A stretch of 5,006 bases of DNA, taken from NCBI GenBank assembly GCA_902462665.1, contig CABQCM010000143.1:1-5006 (forward strand), given 5' to 3'. Under the pieces are notes generated by a model, which was given only the letters and a program-made list of their open reading frames with translations, ran no database searches and was not told the origin of the DNA. Shown here one piece after another: positions 1 through 4,996 of this stretch; position 1 is the stretch's first letter, and the number at the start of each line of letters is the position of its first letter. The stretch comes from an uncultured Oscillospiraceae bacterium (GTDB lineage Bacteria > Bacillota > Clostridia > Oscillospirales > Acutalibacteraceae). The position numbers and the translations under genes are program-made.

Positions 1-351
1 TTCATTAATTTCCTCGAGTTGCTCGGACAAATTCGAACGAAAGGTATAGCTAACGGGGGTTTCGCTGGAAGACGGTGAGGGGATAGAGCTTTCCTTCCCT
101 TCCGCCGGCGTAGATGCTGGCGCGGGTGAAGAGCTTGCTTGAGAGGATACGGGCACTTTGGAGGTAGGCTCGCTGTCCAGCGTCGATTCTACCACCGAGG
201 CATCCAAAGATGAGGTCGGTAAACTGTCCGCCTGGGACGAAAGGTCGCTGATAATATCACTCGGCAACACTGCCAAATCCCTCTGGCATCCTACCGCTGA
301 AATCAGTAATGCCCCTACTATAATGACACATAAAATCAAACTACGTTTCAA
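1..351 (-). CDS. Lipoprotein with Ser/Pro-rich stalk, paralogue 1 (3' part outside window)
   Basis: The first 117 codons of a lipoprotein gene are present and the rest lies beyond the left edge. I read the start as TTG at 351-349, giving MKRSLILC, because AAGGGG at 361-366 is 9 nt upstream and the paralogues begin the same way. Another in-frame TTG at 360-358 touches the Shine-Dalgarno sequence and is unlikely. Residues 1-22 are a lipoprotein signal peptide with the lipobox SAVGC, so Cys22 should be lipidated and the protein held on the outer face of the membrane. Residues about 23-100 are a low-complexity Ser/Pro/Ala stalk, almost the same as in the genes starting at 3217 and 4081. After the shared PVSYT the sequence changes to FRSNLSEQLEEINE, unlike the SDKVAEQM of those two. 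The C-terminal domain is therefore unknown here, and a propeptide-like fold can only be assumed by analogy. Confidence 0.85.
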   Translation of the reverse strand, partial: MKRSLILCVIIVGALLISAVGCQRDLAVLPSDIISDLSSQADSLPTSSLDASVVESTLDSEPTSKVPVSSQASSSPAPASTPAEGKESSIPSPSSSETPVSYTFRSNLSEQLEEINE

Positions 352-360
352 ACCATTCAA

Positions 361-366
361 CCCCTT
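361..366 (-). promoter_or_regulatory. Ribosome binding site of lipoprotein 1
   Basis: The minus strand reads AAGGGG, 9 nt before the TTG at 351. It directly abuts an upstream in-frame TTG (360-358), which leaves no room for initiation there, so it decides for the inner TTG start. The gene at 4874 has the same arrangement. Confidence 0.7.
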
Positions 367-429
367 ACTTGAAATTATTAATTTGCAAATCAATTTTCAA
401 CTTATCCATCAGATTTTATCTACAATTTT

Positions 430-458
430 ATTATAATCCATCTCTTTCAAAAAATCAA
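430..458 (-). promoter_or_regulatory. SigA-type promoter of lipoprotein 1
   Basis: On the minus strand there is a -35 box TTGATT (458-453), a 17-bp spacer and a perfect -10 box TATAAT (435-430). Transcription would start about 70 nt before the TTG codon. The same hexamers and spacing occur at 4953-4981. Confidence 0.75.
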
Positions 459-459
459 T

Positions 460-473
460 TTACAGTTTTGTAA
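460..473. promoter_or_regulatory. Inverted repeat TTACA-N4-TGTAA next to the -35 box
   Basis: A perfect 5-bp inverted repeat with a 4-nt centre lies one base upstream of the -35 hexamer of lipoprotein gene 1. It is conserved in the copy at 4983-4996. The position fits a transcription factor site, but no regulator is encoded in the window and the site is short. Confidence 0.35.
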
Positions 474-483
474 CCAAATAGAA

Positions 484-633
484 AAACGGTCCGGAACGCG
501 AAAGTGCATCCCAGGCCGTTTGCCATATTATCATCTAGTTGTTCTAGACGGTAAGGACTCCGTATTCGAGAAAGTCGTCGGCATTACGATCGCACAGAAG
601 GCAATCGAATCAAACCAATCGATGGAATTTCAA
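484..633. other. Intergenic stretch with no confident gene; possible plus-strand remnant
   Basis: The 330 bp between the protease stop and the start of lipoprotein gene 1 hold a terminator (634-661) and a promoter (430-458). What remains here has no convincing gene. A plus-strand frame stays open from 382 to the TAG at 649-651 without a usable ATG near its beginning. Its last 38 codons include LDGKDSVFEKVV and AIES, which loosely recall the C-terminus of cyclophilin peptidyl-prolyl isomerases. This is too weak to call a gene. An AAACGG/CCGTTT inverted pair (about 484-520) flanks an unpaired stretch and may be chance. Confidence 0.3.
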
Positions 634-661
634 AAAGGGCAGCCACGATAGACTGCCCTTT
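634..661 (-). terminator. Rho-independent terminator after the protease gene
   Basis: A perfect 9-bp stem (AAAGGGCAG at 634-642 with CTGCCCTTT at 653-661) and a 10-nt loop lie 20 bp past the protease stop. On the minus strand the stem runs into a short T tract (TTTTT). The other direction gives TTTCTTT, so it may work weakly both ways. Confidence 0.8.
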
Positions 662-681
662 CTTTGTACGAAACAAGACGA

Positions 682-2496
682 TTACCAGAAAGTACGAATC
701 ACGTCAACACCGTATTGATTGATCATCATGGAATCGGTGGAGTTAATGCTTCCGTCGAAGTTCACATCAGCACGCACATTTTGCATATCCGTCAGCGAAG
801 TCGTACCCACGCTATACTGCATGGCCATCAGCGAGTCCGCGCTGTCAATGGTGCCATCTCCGTTGACATCGCCTATGAGATACTTCTGCATTGACACATA
901 GGAGTTCGTGGGCGGAGAAATCTTCTCAAATCTCAAATCCGCAGTATACAGGGTATTGCTCGCCAGCATACTAAATTTGGATTTAAATAGCACTCCGCTT
1001 GCCGTCAGCGCCGACGTATTCGGCGAACGGAAGAACGCCACCTTGCCCGGCTCGATATCCAGCGGCAGATTGTTATTGGCCGCAGCAGAACCGAATGCAG
1101 ACCCGGTATGATAGACCTTGCTGGTATTATATACCACTCGGCAGGAAAGCGTGCTCAGGTTGGAATTGGCGGAAATTTTAACTTCAGTGTAATAGTTTTT
1201 CAGCTTCCCTGTCACCCGCTGCAACGCGCCGTATGCGTTGAGCATACCGCCAGACACACACTTGTCTTTCAAAGCTGTCTTCGAGGAGGCGCCGTCCATA
1301 ATCGCCGCTTTGAGCTGGGCGGTCGTCAAGCTCGGCTTGTAGGATTTGAGCAGGGCTGCCACGCCGGCGACGAGGGGAGCGGAAAGAGAGGTTCCATCGT
1401 TCCACTTATACTGATTTTCAATAATGTCGATTACTGCCAAATGGCCCGGAGCAAAAATATCCACCTCTGCATCGCCTGTGTTGCTGTACGACTCTGGATT
1501 TCCCGCGTTATCGCAAGCGCCGACCGAAAGGATATTACTTAAATCAAAGCAGGAAGGATAGCTTGGTATATTCCCAATATCGTAACTCTTATTACCCGCT
1601 CCACATATCAACAAGCCGGAATAGTCGCTAATCGCTGTTTTAAGCGAAGCAAGTGTTGATGTCTCTGCATTAAAGGTAATACTTAAATTTACGATTGGTA
1701 CCCCGTCCAGCTGCGCTTGAGAAAGAGCTTGAATGACATAAGCGCTCGATATGTCTACCTTATACGGTTTCAGCTTTACATTCCAGCAGGCGCCCGTAAT
1801 CCCCATATCATTATTGCCGACCGCTCCAATGACGCTGGCAACTTTAGTGCCATGCCCGTCGGTATCGTTTGTGCTTGTCGACGACGATGTGTAATTATAG
1901 CCCGAAACCACATTGCCGGATAAATCCCCATGCGCGCCAATACCAGAATCGAGCACACCGACTGTGACCGCGGTGGACCCCGTCGTAAAATCCCACACCT
2001 TGTCTATTTGTGTCGCAGACATATAGGGCTGAGCCGAATAAAGGGTATCGTTTGGCGTCGTAGTACAAACGTCTCCCACGTAATTCGGTTCCGCTGCTAA
2101 CACATCTTCTCTGGCCTGTAACGCTTCAACGGCCTGCAGCACCGACTCTTTTCCCGAGGCAGACAACGTTAATTTTAATATGGTGCGAAACTCCGGTTTG
2201 CTCCGATATTCGGCCTCTCGCTCCGACGGGATGGGTCTCAAATCGGTAATTTCGCTCACTTCCACCGGAAGAAACTGTTCCGGATCCCACTCTTTATTAA
2301 TGGCACTATATTGGTTTTTCATGATGACAATCACCGAGTCGGGCAAAAAATTATCATCCATGCTCGGGGTGCATACATACGTTTGCATATCCATTGTTTT
2401 TTCAACGGGAGTGTCTGTTGTGCTTTGAGCAGTGGAGGAAAATATACAGCAATAAACCATTGCGACCAGCGTCAGCCATCCAATCGTCTTATTCAT
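682..2496 (-). CDS. Secreted S8 (subtilisin-like) serine protease with cohesin-like module and type I dockerin
   Basis: This encodes a secreted endopeptidase of family S8, 604 residues from the chosen ATG. Residues 1-23 form a signal peptide (MNKTIGWLTLVAM, cleavage probably after STA23). Residues about 52-143 are a propeptide-like domain that resembles the C-terminus of the adjacent lipoproteins. The catalytic domain shows Asp183 in VGVLDSGI, His215 in DGHGTKVA, the oxyanion Asn302 in GAGN and Ser370 in GTSLSAP, so the triad is complete. Residues about 434-533 look like a short, divergent cohesin-type beta-sandwich (CRVVYNTSKV, GVLFKSKF). Residues about 539-602 are a dockerin with two calcium loops, DVNGDGTIDSAD and DVNFDGSINSTD, which normally dock the enzyme to a cohesin-bearing scaffold. 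In-frame ATGs also occur at 2532 and 2514. I prefer 2496 because it gives a compact signal peptide and has GAAGTGA just upstream. No promoter is seen in the 70 bp after the lipoprotein gene ending at 2567, so the two are probably co-transcribed. The substrate is unknown. Confidence 0.93.
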   Translation of the reverse strand: MNKTIGWLTLVAMVYCCIFSSTAQSTTDTPVEKTMDMQTYVCTPSMDDNFLPDSVIVIMKNQYSAINKEWDPEQFLPVEVSEITDLRPIPSEREAEYRSKPEFRTILKLTLSASGKESVLQAVEALQAREDVLAAEPNYVGDVCTTTPNDTLYSAQPYMSATQIDKVWDFTTGSTAVTVGVLDSGIGAHGDLSGNVVSGYNYTSSSTSTNDTDGHGTKVASVIGAVGNNDMGITGACWNVKLKPYKVDISSAYVIQALSQAQLDGVPIVNLSITFNAETSTLASLKTAISDYSGLLICGAGNKSYDIGNIPSYPSCFDLSNILSVGACDNAGNPESYSNTGDAEVDIFAPGHLAVIDIIENQYKWNDGTSLSAPLVAGVAALLKSYKPSLTTAQLKAAIMDGASSKTALKDKCVSGGMLNAYGALQRVTGKLKNYYTEVKISANSNLSTLSCRVVYNTSKVYHTGSAFGSAAANNNLPLDIEPGKVAFFRSPNTSALTASGVLFKSKFSMLASNTLYTADLRFEKISPPTNSYVSMQKYLIGDVNGDGTIDSADSLMAMQYSVGTTSLTDMQNVRADVNFDGSINSTDSMMINQYGVDVIRTFW

Positions 2497-2566
2497 TTTC
2501 ACTTCACAATCCATCCCTTTTTCTTTTATCATTCTTTGTTCGACAATTTTTTTACTTGCCTACAGG

Positions 2567-3217
2567 TTATGCATAAACTCCTAGGCCGCTAAAATCAATA
2601 ACAGAAATGTCGTCGCGCTGATCCAACACGGACACGACCTTTTGAAAATTTTCCCACCCCGGCTTGTTTACCTGTAACACAAGTAAAATCTCAACCGGAA
2701 TTTCGCTTCGTTTCGAGGTTATAATATCATATTCTGGCAGGCCGCCTTGATAGTCTTTGCCAACCACGGTTACATCAATTCCAGGGAAAAACGAGCTGTC
2801 GTACGTCTTTTCCAAATCCGAGGCAGCCGGGGTCAGTAATACCCAAATTTTTTCCGGCGGATTGGCAGGGTCAACCTTTTTCATCTGCTCCGCCACCTTA
2901 TCGCTGTAGGTATAGCTAACGGGGGCTTCGCTGGAAGACGGTGAGGGGATGGAGCTTTCCTTCCCTTCCACCGGCGTAGATGCTGGCGCGGGTAAAGAGC
3001 TTGCTGGAGAGGATACGGGCGCTTTAGAGGCAGACTCGCTGTCCAGCGTCGATTCCACCGCTGATGCATCCAAAGACGAAGTCGGTAAACTGTCCGCCTG
3101 AGAGGAAAGGTCGCTTGCAACATCACTCGGCAGCACTGCCGAATCCCTCTGGCACCCTACCGCTGAAATCAATAATGTCCCCGCTACAATGACACATAAA
3201 ATCAAATTACGTTTCAA
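2567..3217 (-). CDS. Lipoprotein with free-standing subtilase-propeptide-like domain, paralogue 2
   Basis: This is a 216-residue lipoprotein. Residues 1-22 are a lipoprotein signal peptide (MKRNLILC to SAVGC22), so the protein should be anchored by lipid outside the cell. Residues about 23-100 are a Ser/Pro/Ala-rich, probably disordered stalk. Residues about 123-216 form a small alpha/beta domain: strand KIWVLLTP, a YDSSFFPGIDV segment, strand IPVEILLVLQV, and helix FQKVVSVLDQRDDIS leading to a last strand. The same order of elements occurs in the propeptide of the downstream protease (SVIVIMK, EQFLPVEV, ILKLTL, VLQAVEALQAREDVLA). No catalytic motif is present. The start is TTG, with AAGGAG 7 nt upstream and no in-frame ATG nearby. 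The gene has its own promoter and probably forms an operon with the protease. A role as inhibitor or folding helper of that protease is inference; an unrelated envelope role is possible. Confidence 0.88.
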   Translation of the reverse strand: MKRNLILCVIVAGTLLISAVGCQRDSAVLPSDVASDLSSQADSLPTSSLDASAVESTLDSESASKAPVSSPASSLPAPASTPVEGKESSIPSPSSSEAPVSYTYSDKVAEQMKKVDPANPPEKIWVLLTPAASDLEKTYDSSFFPGIDVTVVGKDYQGGLPEYDIITSKRSEIPVEILLVLQVNKPGWENFQKVVSVLDQRDDISVIDFSGLGVYA

Positions 3218-3224
3218 AATACCA

Positions 3225-3230
3225 CTCCTT
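3225..3230 (-). promoter_or_regulatory. Ribosome binding site of lipoprotein 2
   Basis: The minus strand reads AAGGAG, 7 nt before the TTG at 3217. This strong site supports the TTG start. Confidence 0.8.
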
Positions 3231-3264
3231 TTTTGTTAGAGCCGTGAAAAATTATCACGCTTTT

Positions 3265-3293
3265 ATTTTATTAACATTATATGCCAATGTCAA
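3265..3293 (-). promoter_or_regulatory. SigA-type promoter of lipoprotein 2 and the protease
   Basis: The minus strand has a perfect -35 box TTGACA (3293-3288), a 17-bp spacer and a -10 box TAAAAT (3270-3265). A TATAAT inside the spacer lies too close to the -35 to be its partner. The paralogous gene has its promoter at the equivalent place. Confidence 0.75.
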
Positions 3294-3303
3294 TATAGAA
3301 TTG

Positions 3304-3318
3304 TGTAATCTTTTTACA
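3304..3318. promoter_or_regulatory. Inverted repeat TGTAA-N5-TTACA upstream of the -35 box
   Basis: A perfect 5-bp inverted repeat with a 5-nt centre lies 10 bp upstream of the -35 hexamer. The equivalent site upstream of the next paralogue has changed in both arms in a way that keeps the symmetry (GCAA-N5-TTGC). That suggests a selected site, perhaps for a dimeric activator. Confidence 0.4.
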
Positions 3319-3356
3319 ATTTTAGGTTATATTGGTTACATTAATAAATACAAATT

Positions 3357-3384
3357 AAAAAGGCACCCGCTAGGATGCCTTTTT
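3357..3384 (-). terminator. Rho-independent terminator after lipoprotein 3
   Basis: The hairpin has a 9-bp outer stem (AAAAAGGCA at 3357-3365 with TGCCTTTTT at 3376-3384), one mismatch, two further G-C pairs and a 4-nt loop. With T tracts on both sides it can work in both directions. It ends the lipoprotein 3 transcript 43 bp past the stop and separates it from the promoter of lipoprotein 2. Confidence 0.9.
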
Positions 3385-3427
3385 ATTTGTCATTCTTTGT
3401 TCGACAAAATTTTTGCTTTTCTACAGG

Positions 3428-4081
3428 TTATGCATAAACTCCAATCCATTTAAAACTAATGACAGAAATATCGTCGCGCCGATCCAAAACGGACACAACC
3501 TTTTGAAAATTTTCCCACCCGGACTCATTTATTTCTAATGAAAGCAAGATTTCAAGGGGAATATCATCAAGCCGTTTCGAGGTTACAACATCATACGTCG
3601 GCGTTCCTCCCTGATGGCTTTTGCTACTTACGGTTACATCAATTCCGGGAAAAAACGAACTGTCGTACGTCTTCTCCAAATCCGAGGCAGCCGGAGTCAG
3701 AAAAACCCAAATCGTCTGCGGCGGATTGGCAGGGTCAACCTCTTTCATCTGTTCAGCCACCTTATCGCTATAGGTATAGCTGACGGGCACTTCGCTGGAA
3801 GACGGTGAGGGAATGGAGCTTTCCTTCCCTTCCGCCGGCGTAGATGCTGGCGCGGGTGAAGAACTTGCTTGAGAGGATACGGGCGCTTTGGAGGCAGGCT
3901 CGCTGTCAAGCGTCGCTTCCGCCACCGATGCATCCGAAGAAGAGGTTGACAAAATATCCTCCTGAGAGGAAAGGTCGCTTGCAGCATCACTCGGCAGCAC
4001 TGCCGAATCCCTCTGGCACCCTACCGCTGAAATCAATAATGTCCCCGCTACAATGATACATAAAATTAAATTACGTTTCAA
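3428..4081 (-). CDS. Lipoprotein with free-standing subtilase-propeptide-like domain, paralogue 3
   Basis: This 217-residue lipoprotein is about 80% identical (by-eye count) to the product of the gene ending at 2567. It has the same lipoprotein signal peptide ending at Cys22, the same Ser/Pro/Ala-rich stalk, and the same C-terminal domain (TIWVFLTP, YDSSFFPGIDV, IPLEILLSLEI, FQKVVSVLDRRDDIS). Differences cluster in the stalk (about residues 33-85) and in the stretch around residues 151-187, where VVGKDYQGGLPEY becomes SSKSHQGGTPTY and one codon is added. The SSFFPGIDV segment and the final helix are nearly unchanged. The start is TTG with AAGGAG 7 nt upstream. It has its own promoter and is transcribed alone, ending at a strong terminator. 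If the family binds proteases, the clustered differences could give it a different target; this is speculation. Confidence 0.88.
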   Translation of the reverse strand: MKRNLILCIIVAGTLLISAVGCQRDSAVLPSDAASDLSSQEDILSTSSSDASVAEATLDSEPASKAPVSSQASSSPAPASTPAEGKESSIPSPSSSEVPVSYTYSDKVAEQMKEVDPANPPQTIWVFLTPAASDLEKTYDSSFFPGIDVTVSSKSHQGGTPTYDVVTSKRLDDIPLEILLSLEINESGWENFQKVVSVLDRRDDISVISFKWIGVYA

Positions 4082-4088
4082 AATACCA

Positions 4089-4094
4089 CTCCTT
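4089..4094 (-). promoter_or_regulatory. Ribosome binding site of lipoprotein 3
   Basis: The minus strand reads AAGGAG, 7 nt before the TTG at 4081, exactly as in the paralogue at 3217. Confidence 0.8.
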
Positions 4095-4125
4095 TTTGGA
4101 AAAACTATAAAATCATGCTAGCCTT

Positions 4126-4154
4126 ATTACATGAACACCAATACGCCATGTCAA
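4126..4154 (-). promoter_or_regulatory. SigA-type promoter of lipoprotein 3
   Basis: The minus strand has a perfect -35 box TTGACA (4154-4149), a 17-bp spacer and a -10 box TGTAAT (4131-4126). It lies in the 142-bp gap after lipoprotein 4, where I found no convincing terminator, so some read-through from upstream is possible. Confidence 0.75.
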
Positions 4155-4162
4155 TATAAAGC

Positions 4163-4175
4163 GCAATCTTTTTGC
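4163..4175. promoter_or_regulatory. Inverted repeat GCAA-N5-TTGC upstream of the -35 box
   Basis: A perfect 4-bp inverted repeat with the centre TCTTT lies 8 bp upstream of the -35 hexamer. The paralogous site at 3305-3317 is GTAA-N5-TTAC with the same centre, so the two arms differ by matched changes. Confidence 0.4.
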
Positions 4176-4223
4176 AACTTTTTAGATACGGATGTGCAAA
4201 AGGCATTATGGATACTTTTTCAA

Positions 4224-4874
4224 TTAGGATAGTTGCGATGGCGAAACCAAATGCGATTCTACTTCTGGAAAATCTCCGTAAAACCAATCATCGTACTCTA
4301 CTTTTACAATATCCTCTCGTTTTTTCAGACTCTCGCTGTATCTCAGGCACCGTTCCGGCGTCATGGCATCGTGCTTAAAGTGAATGGAAAGGGTATAATC
4401 ATGTATGTCATGGTTGTAATTCCAGGAAATAGACTGAATAGAGTCTGCCTCTAATTCCGGGAAAAAGCTGGTTTGTGTCATAGCTTCCTCACTTGTAATA
4501 TACTTCGGTTGAAACGTTAAATTAAGAACGCTATAACTCCTTTCTCGCTCGGACGCATCAGAATCGTCTTGATTGGATGGTATCACCGTCTGCGAGGTAG
4601 GCTCACTGGATTGCGAAGGATATCCACTTGCTATAGTCGAACTGATCAATAGATCTGCTGTTTGAGAGGAATTTTGTCCTTCTGCCAAAGAGCTATTTTC
4701 CAATGAAACCACATCGCTGGATAAATCCATTTTATTCTTCTGTGAAGATGCCCCCGATATCAGCAACATGTCAGAGACTTCCCCCGATAAAGGTGCGGAA
4801 TTTCTTTGACACCCTACCGCCGTCATCAGCAATACCGCGGTTAGGGCAACGCACACAATCAAACTACGTTTCAA
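4224..4874 (-). CDS. Diverged lipoprotein paralogue with propeptide-like C-terminal domain (lipoprotein 4)
   Basis: This is a 216-residue lipoprotein counted from TTG at 4874-4872 (MKRSLIVC). I chose this start because AAGGGG is 9 nt upstream and it matches the paralogues; the in-frame TTG at 4883 touches that site. The signal peptide ends in the lipobox TAVGC22. Residues about 23-112 are a Ser-rich stalk unrelated in detail to the others. Residues about 113-200 keep the pattern of the propeptide-like domain: strand SVLNLTFQP, then TSFFPELEADSI, strand YTLSIHFKH, and a helix with SLKKREDIVKVEYD. A further acidic and aromatic tail (WFYGDFPEVES) extends beyond the end of the other copies. The FFP motif and the L-x-x-R-x-DI helix end are the best evidence for common descent. 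Function is unknown; an anchored protease inhibitor or folding helper is the inferred role. Confidence 0.85.
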   Translation of the reverse strand: MKRSLIVCVALTAVLLMTAVGCQRNSAPLSGEVSDMLLISGASSQKNKMDLSSDVVSLENSSLAEGQNSSQTADLLISSTIASGYPSQSSEPTSQTVIPSNQDDSDASERERSYSVLNLTFQPKYITSEEAMTQTSFFPELEADSIQSISWNYNHDIHDYTLSIHFKHDAMTPERCLRYSESLKKREDIVKVEYDDWFYGDFPEVESHLVSPSQLS

Positions 4875-4883
4875 ATCACTCAA

Positions 4884-4889
4884 CCCCTT
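4884..4889 (-). promoter_or_regulatory. Ribosome binding site of lipoprotein 4
   Basis: The minus strand reads AAGGGG, 9 nt before the TTG at 4874. It abuts the earlier TTG at 4883, so it supports the inner start. Confidence 0.7.
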
Positions 4890-4952
4890 ACATTAAAATG
4901 TTAAATTACAAAACCGTTTTTAATTTATTTATCAGATTTTATCTACAATTCT

Positions 4953-4981
4953 ATTATAATCCATCTCTTTCAAAAAATCAA
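4953..4981 (-). promoter_or_regulatory. SigA-type promoter of lipoprotein 4
   Basis: The minus strand has a -35 box TTGATT (4981-4976), a 17-bp spacer and a perfect -10 box TATAAT (4958-4953), the same as for lipoprotein 1. Confidence 0.75.
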
Positions 4982-4982
4982 T

Positions 4983-4996
4983 TTACAGTTTTGTAA
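4983..4996. promoter_or_regulatory. Inverted repeat TTACA-N4-TGTAA next to the -35 box
   Basis: This is the same 14-bp inverted repeat as at 460-473, again one base upstream of the -35 hexamer. Confidence 0.35.

Larger units (their letters stand above)
408..483. repeat. 76-bp direct repeat, copy 1 (promoter block)
   Basis: This block matches 4931-5006 with one mismatch (position 428 t, position 4951 c). It carries the promoter of lipoprotein gene 1 and the adjacent inverted repeat. The second copy ends at the window edge, so the true right-hand limit of the repeat is unknown. Confidence 0.9.
2530..3318. repeat. Large direct repeat, copy A (promoter, lipoprotein 2, 3' flank)
   Basis: This segment is homologous to 3391-4177. 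The similarity starts at CATTCTTTGTTCGACAA (2530 and 3391), continues through the tail and coding region with one single-codon indel, and extends through the ribosome binding site to the promoter and its upstream inverted repeat, with small indels in the leader. The left limit falls just in front of the protease gene, so the duplicated unit includes the lipoprotein gene but not the protease. Confidence 0.85.
3391..4177. repeat. Large direct repeat, copy B (promoter, lipoprotein 3, 3' flank)
   Basis: This is the second copy of the unit at 2530-3318. Its 3' flank, coding sequence, ribosome binding site, promoter and upstream inverted repeat line up with copy A. Here the 3' flank leads into a terminator, whereas in copy A it leads into the protease gene. 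Confidence 0.85.

Noticed and set aside
158..436. Plus-strand open frame of 92 codons
   Set aside because: It lies antisense to the start of lipoprotein 1 and runs into its promoter. It has no ribosome binding site, and the minus-strand frame has a signal peptide and close paralogues.
1108..1542. Plus-strand open frame of 144 codons
   Set aside because: It is antisense to the catalytic domain of the S8 protease, whose motifs are intact on the minus strand. No domain pattern is recognisable in it.
2497..2532. Upstream starts (ATG at 2532 and 2514) for the protease
   Set aside because: The ATG at 2532 lies where the sequence matches the noncoding 3' flank of the paralogous unit and has no Shine-Dalgarno sequence. 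At 2514 the GGG touches the ATG. Neither is excluded.
2881..3126. Minus-strand open frame rich in Arg and Pro, with an equivalent at 3745-3990
   Set aside because: Both are out-of-frame shadows of the Ser/Pro-rich stalk of the lipoproteins and recur only because the genes are duplicated.
4178..4223. Terminator after lipoprotein 4
   Set aside because: The stretch has T and A runs and two GTATCC-like words, but these are not arranged as a stable hairpin followed by a T tract.
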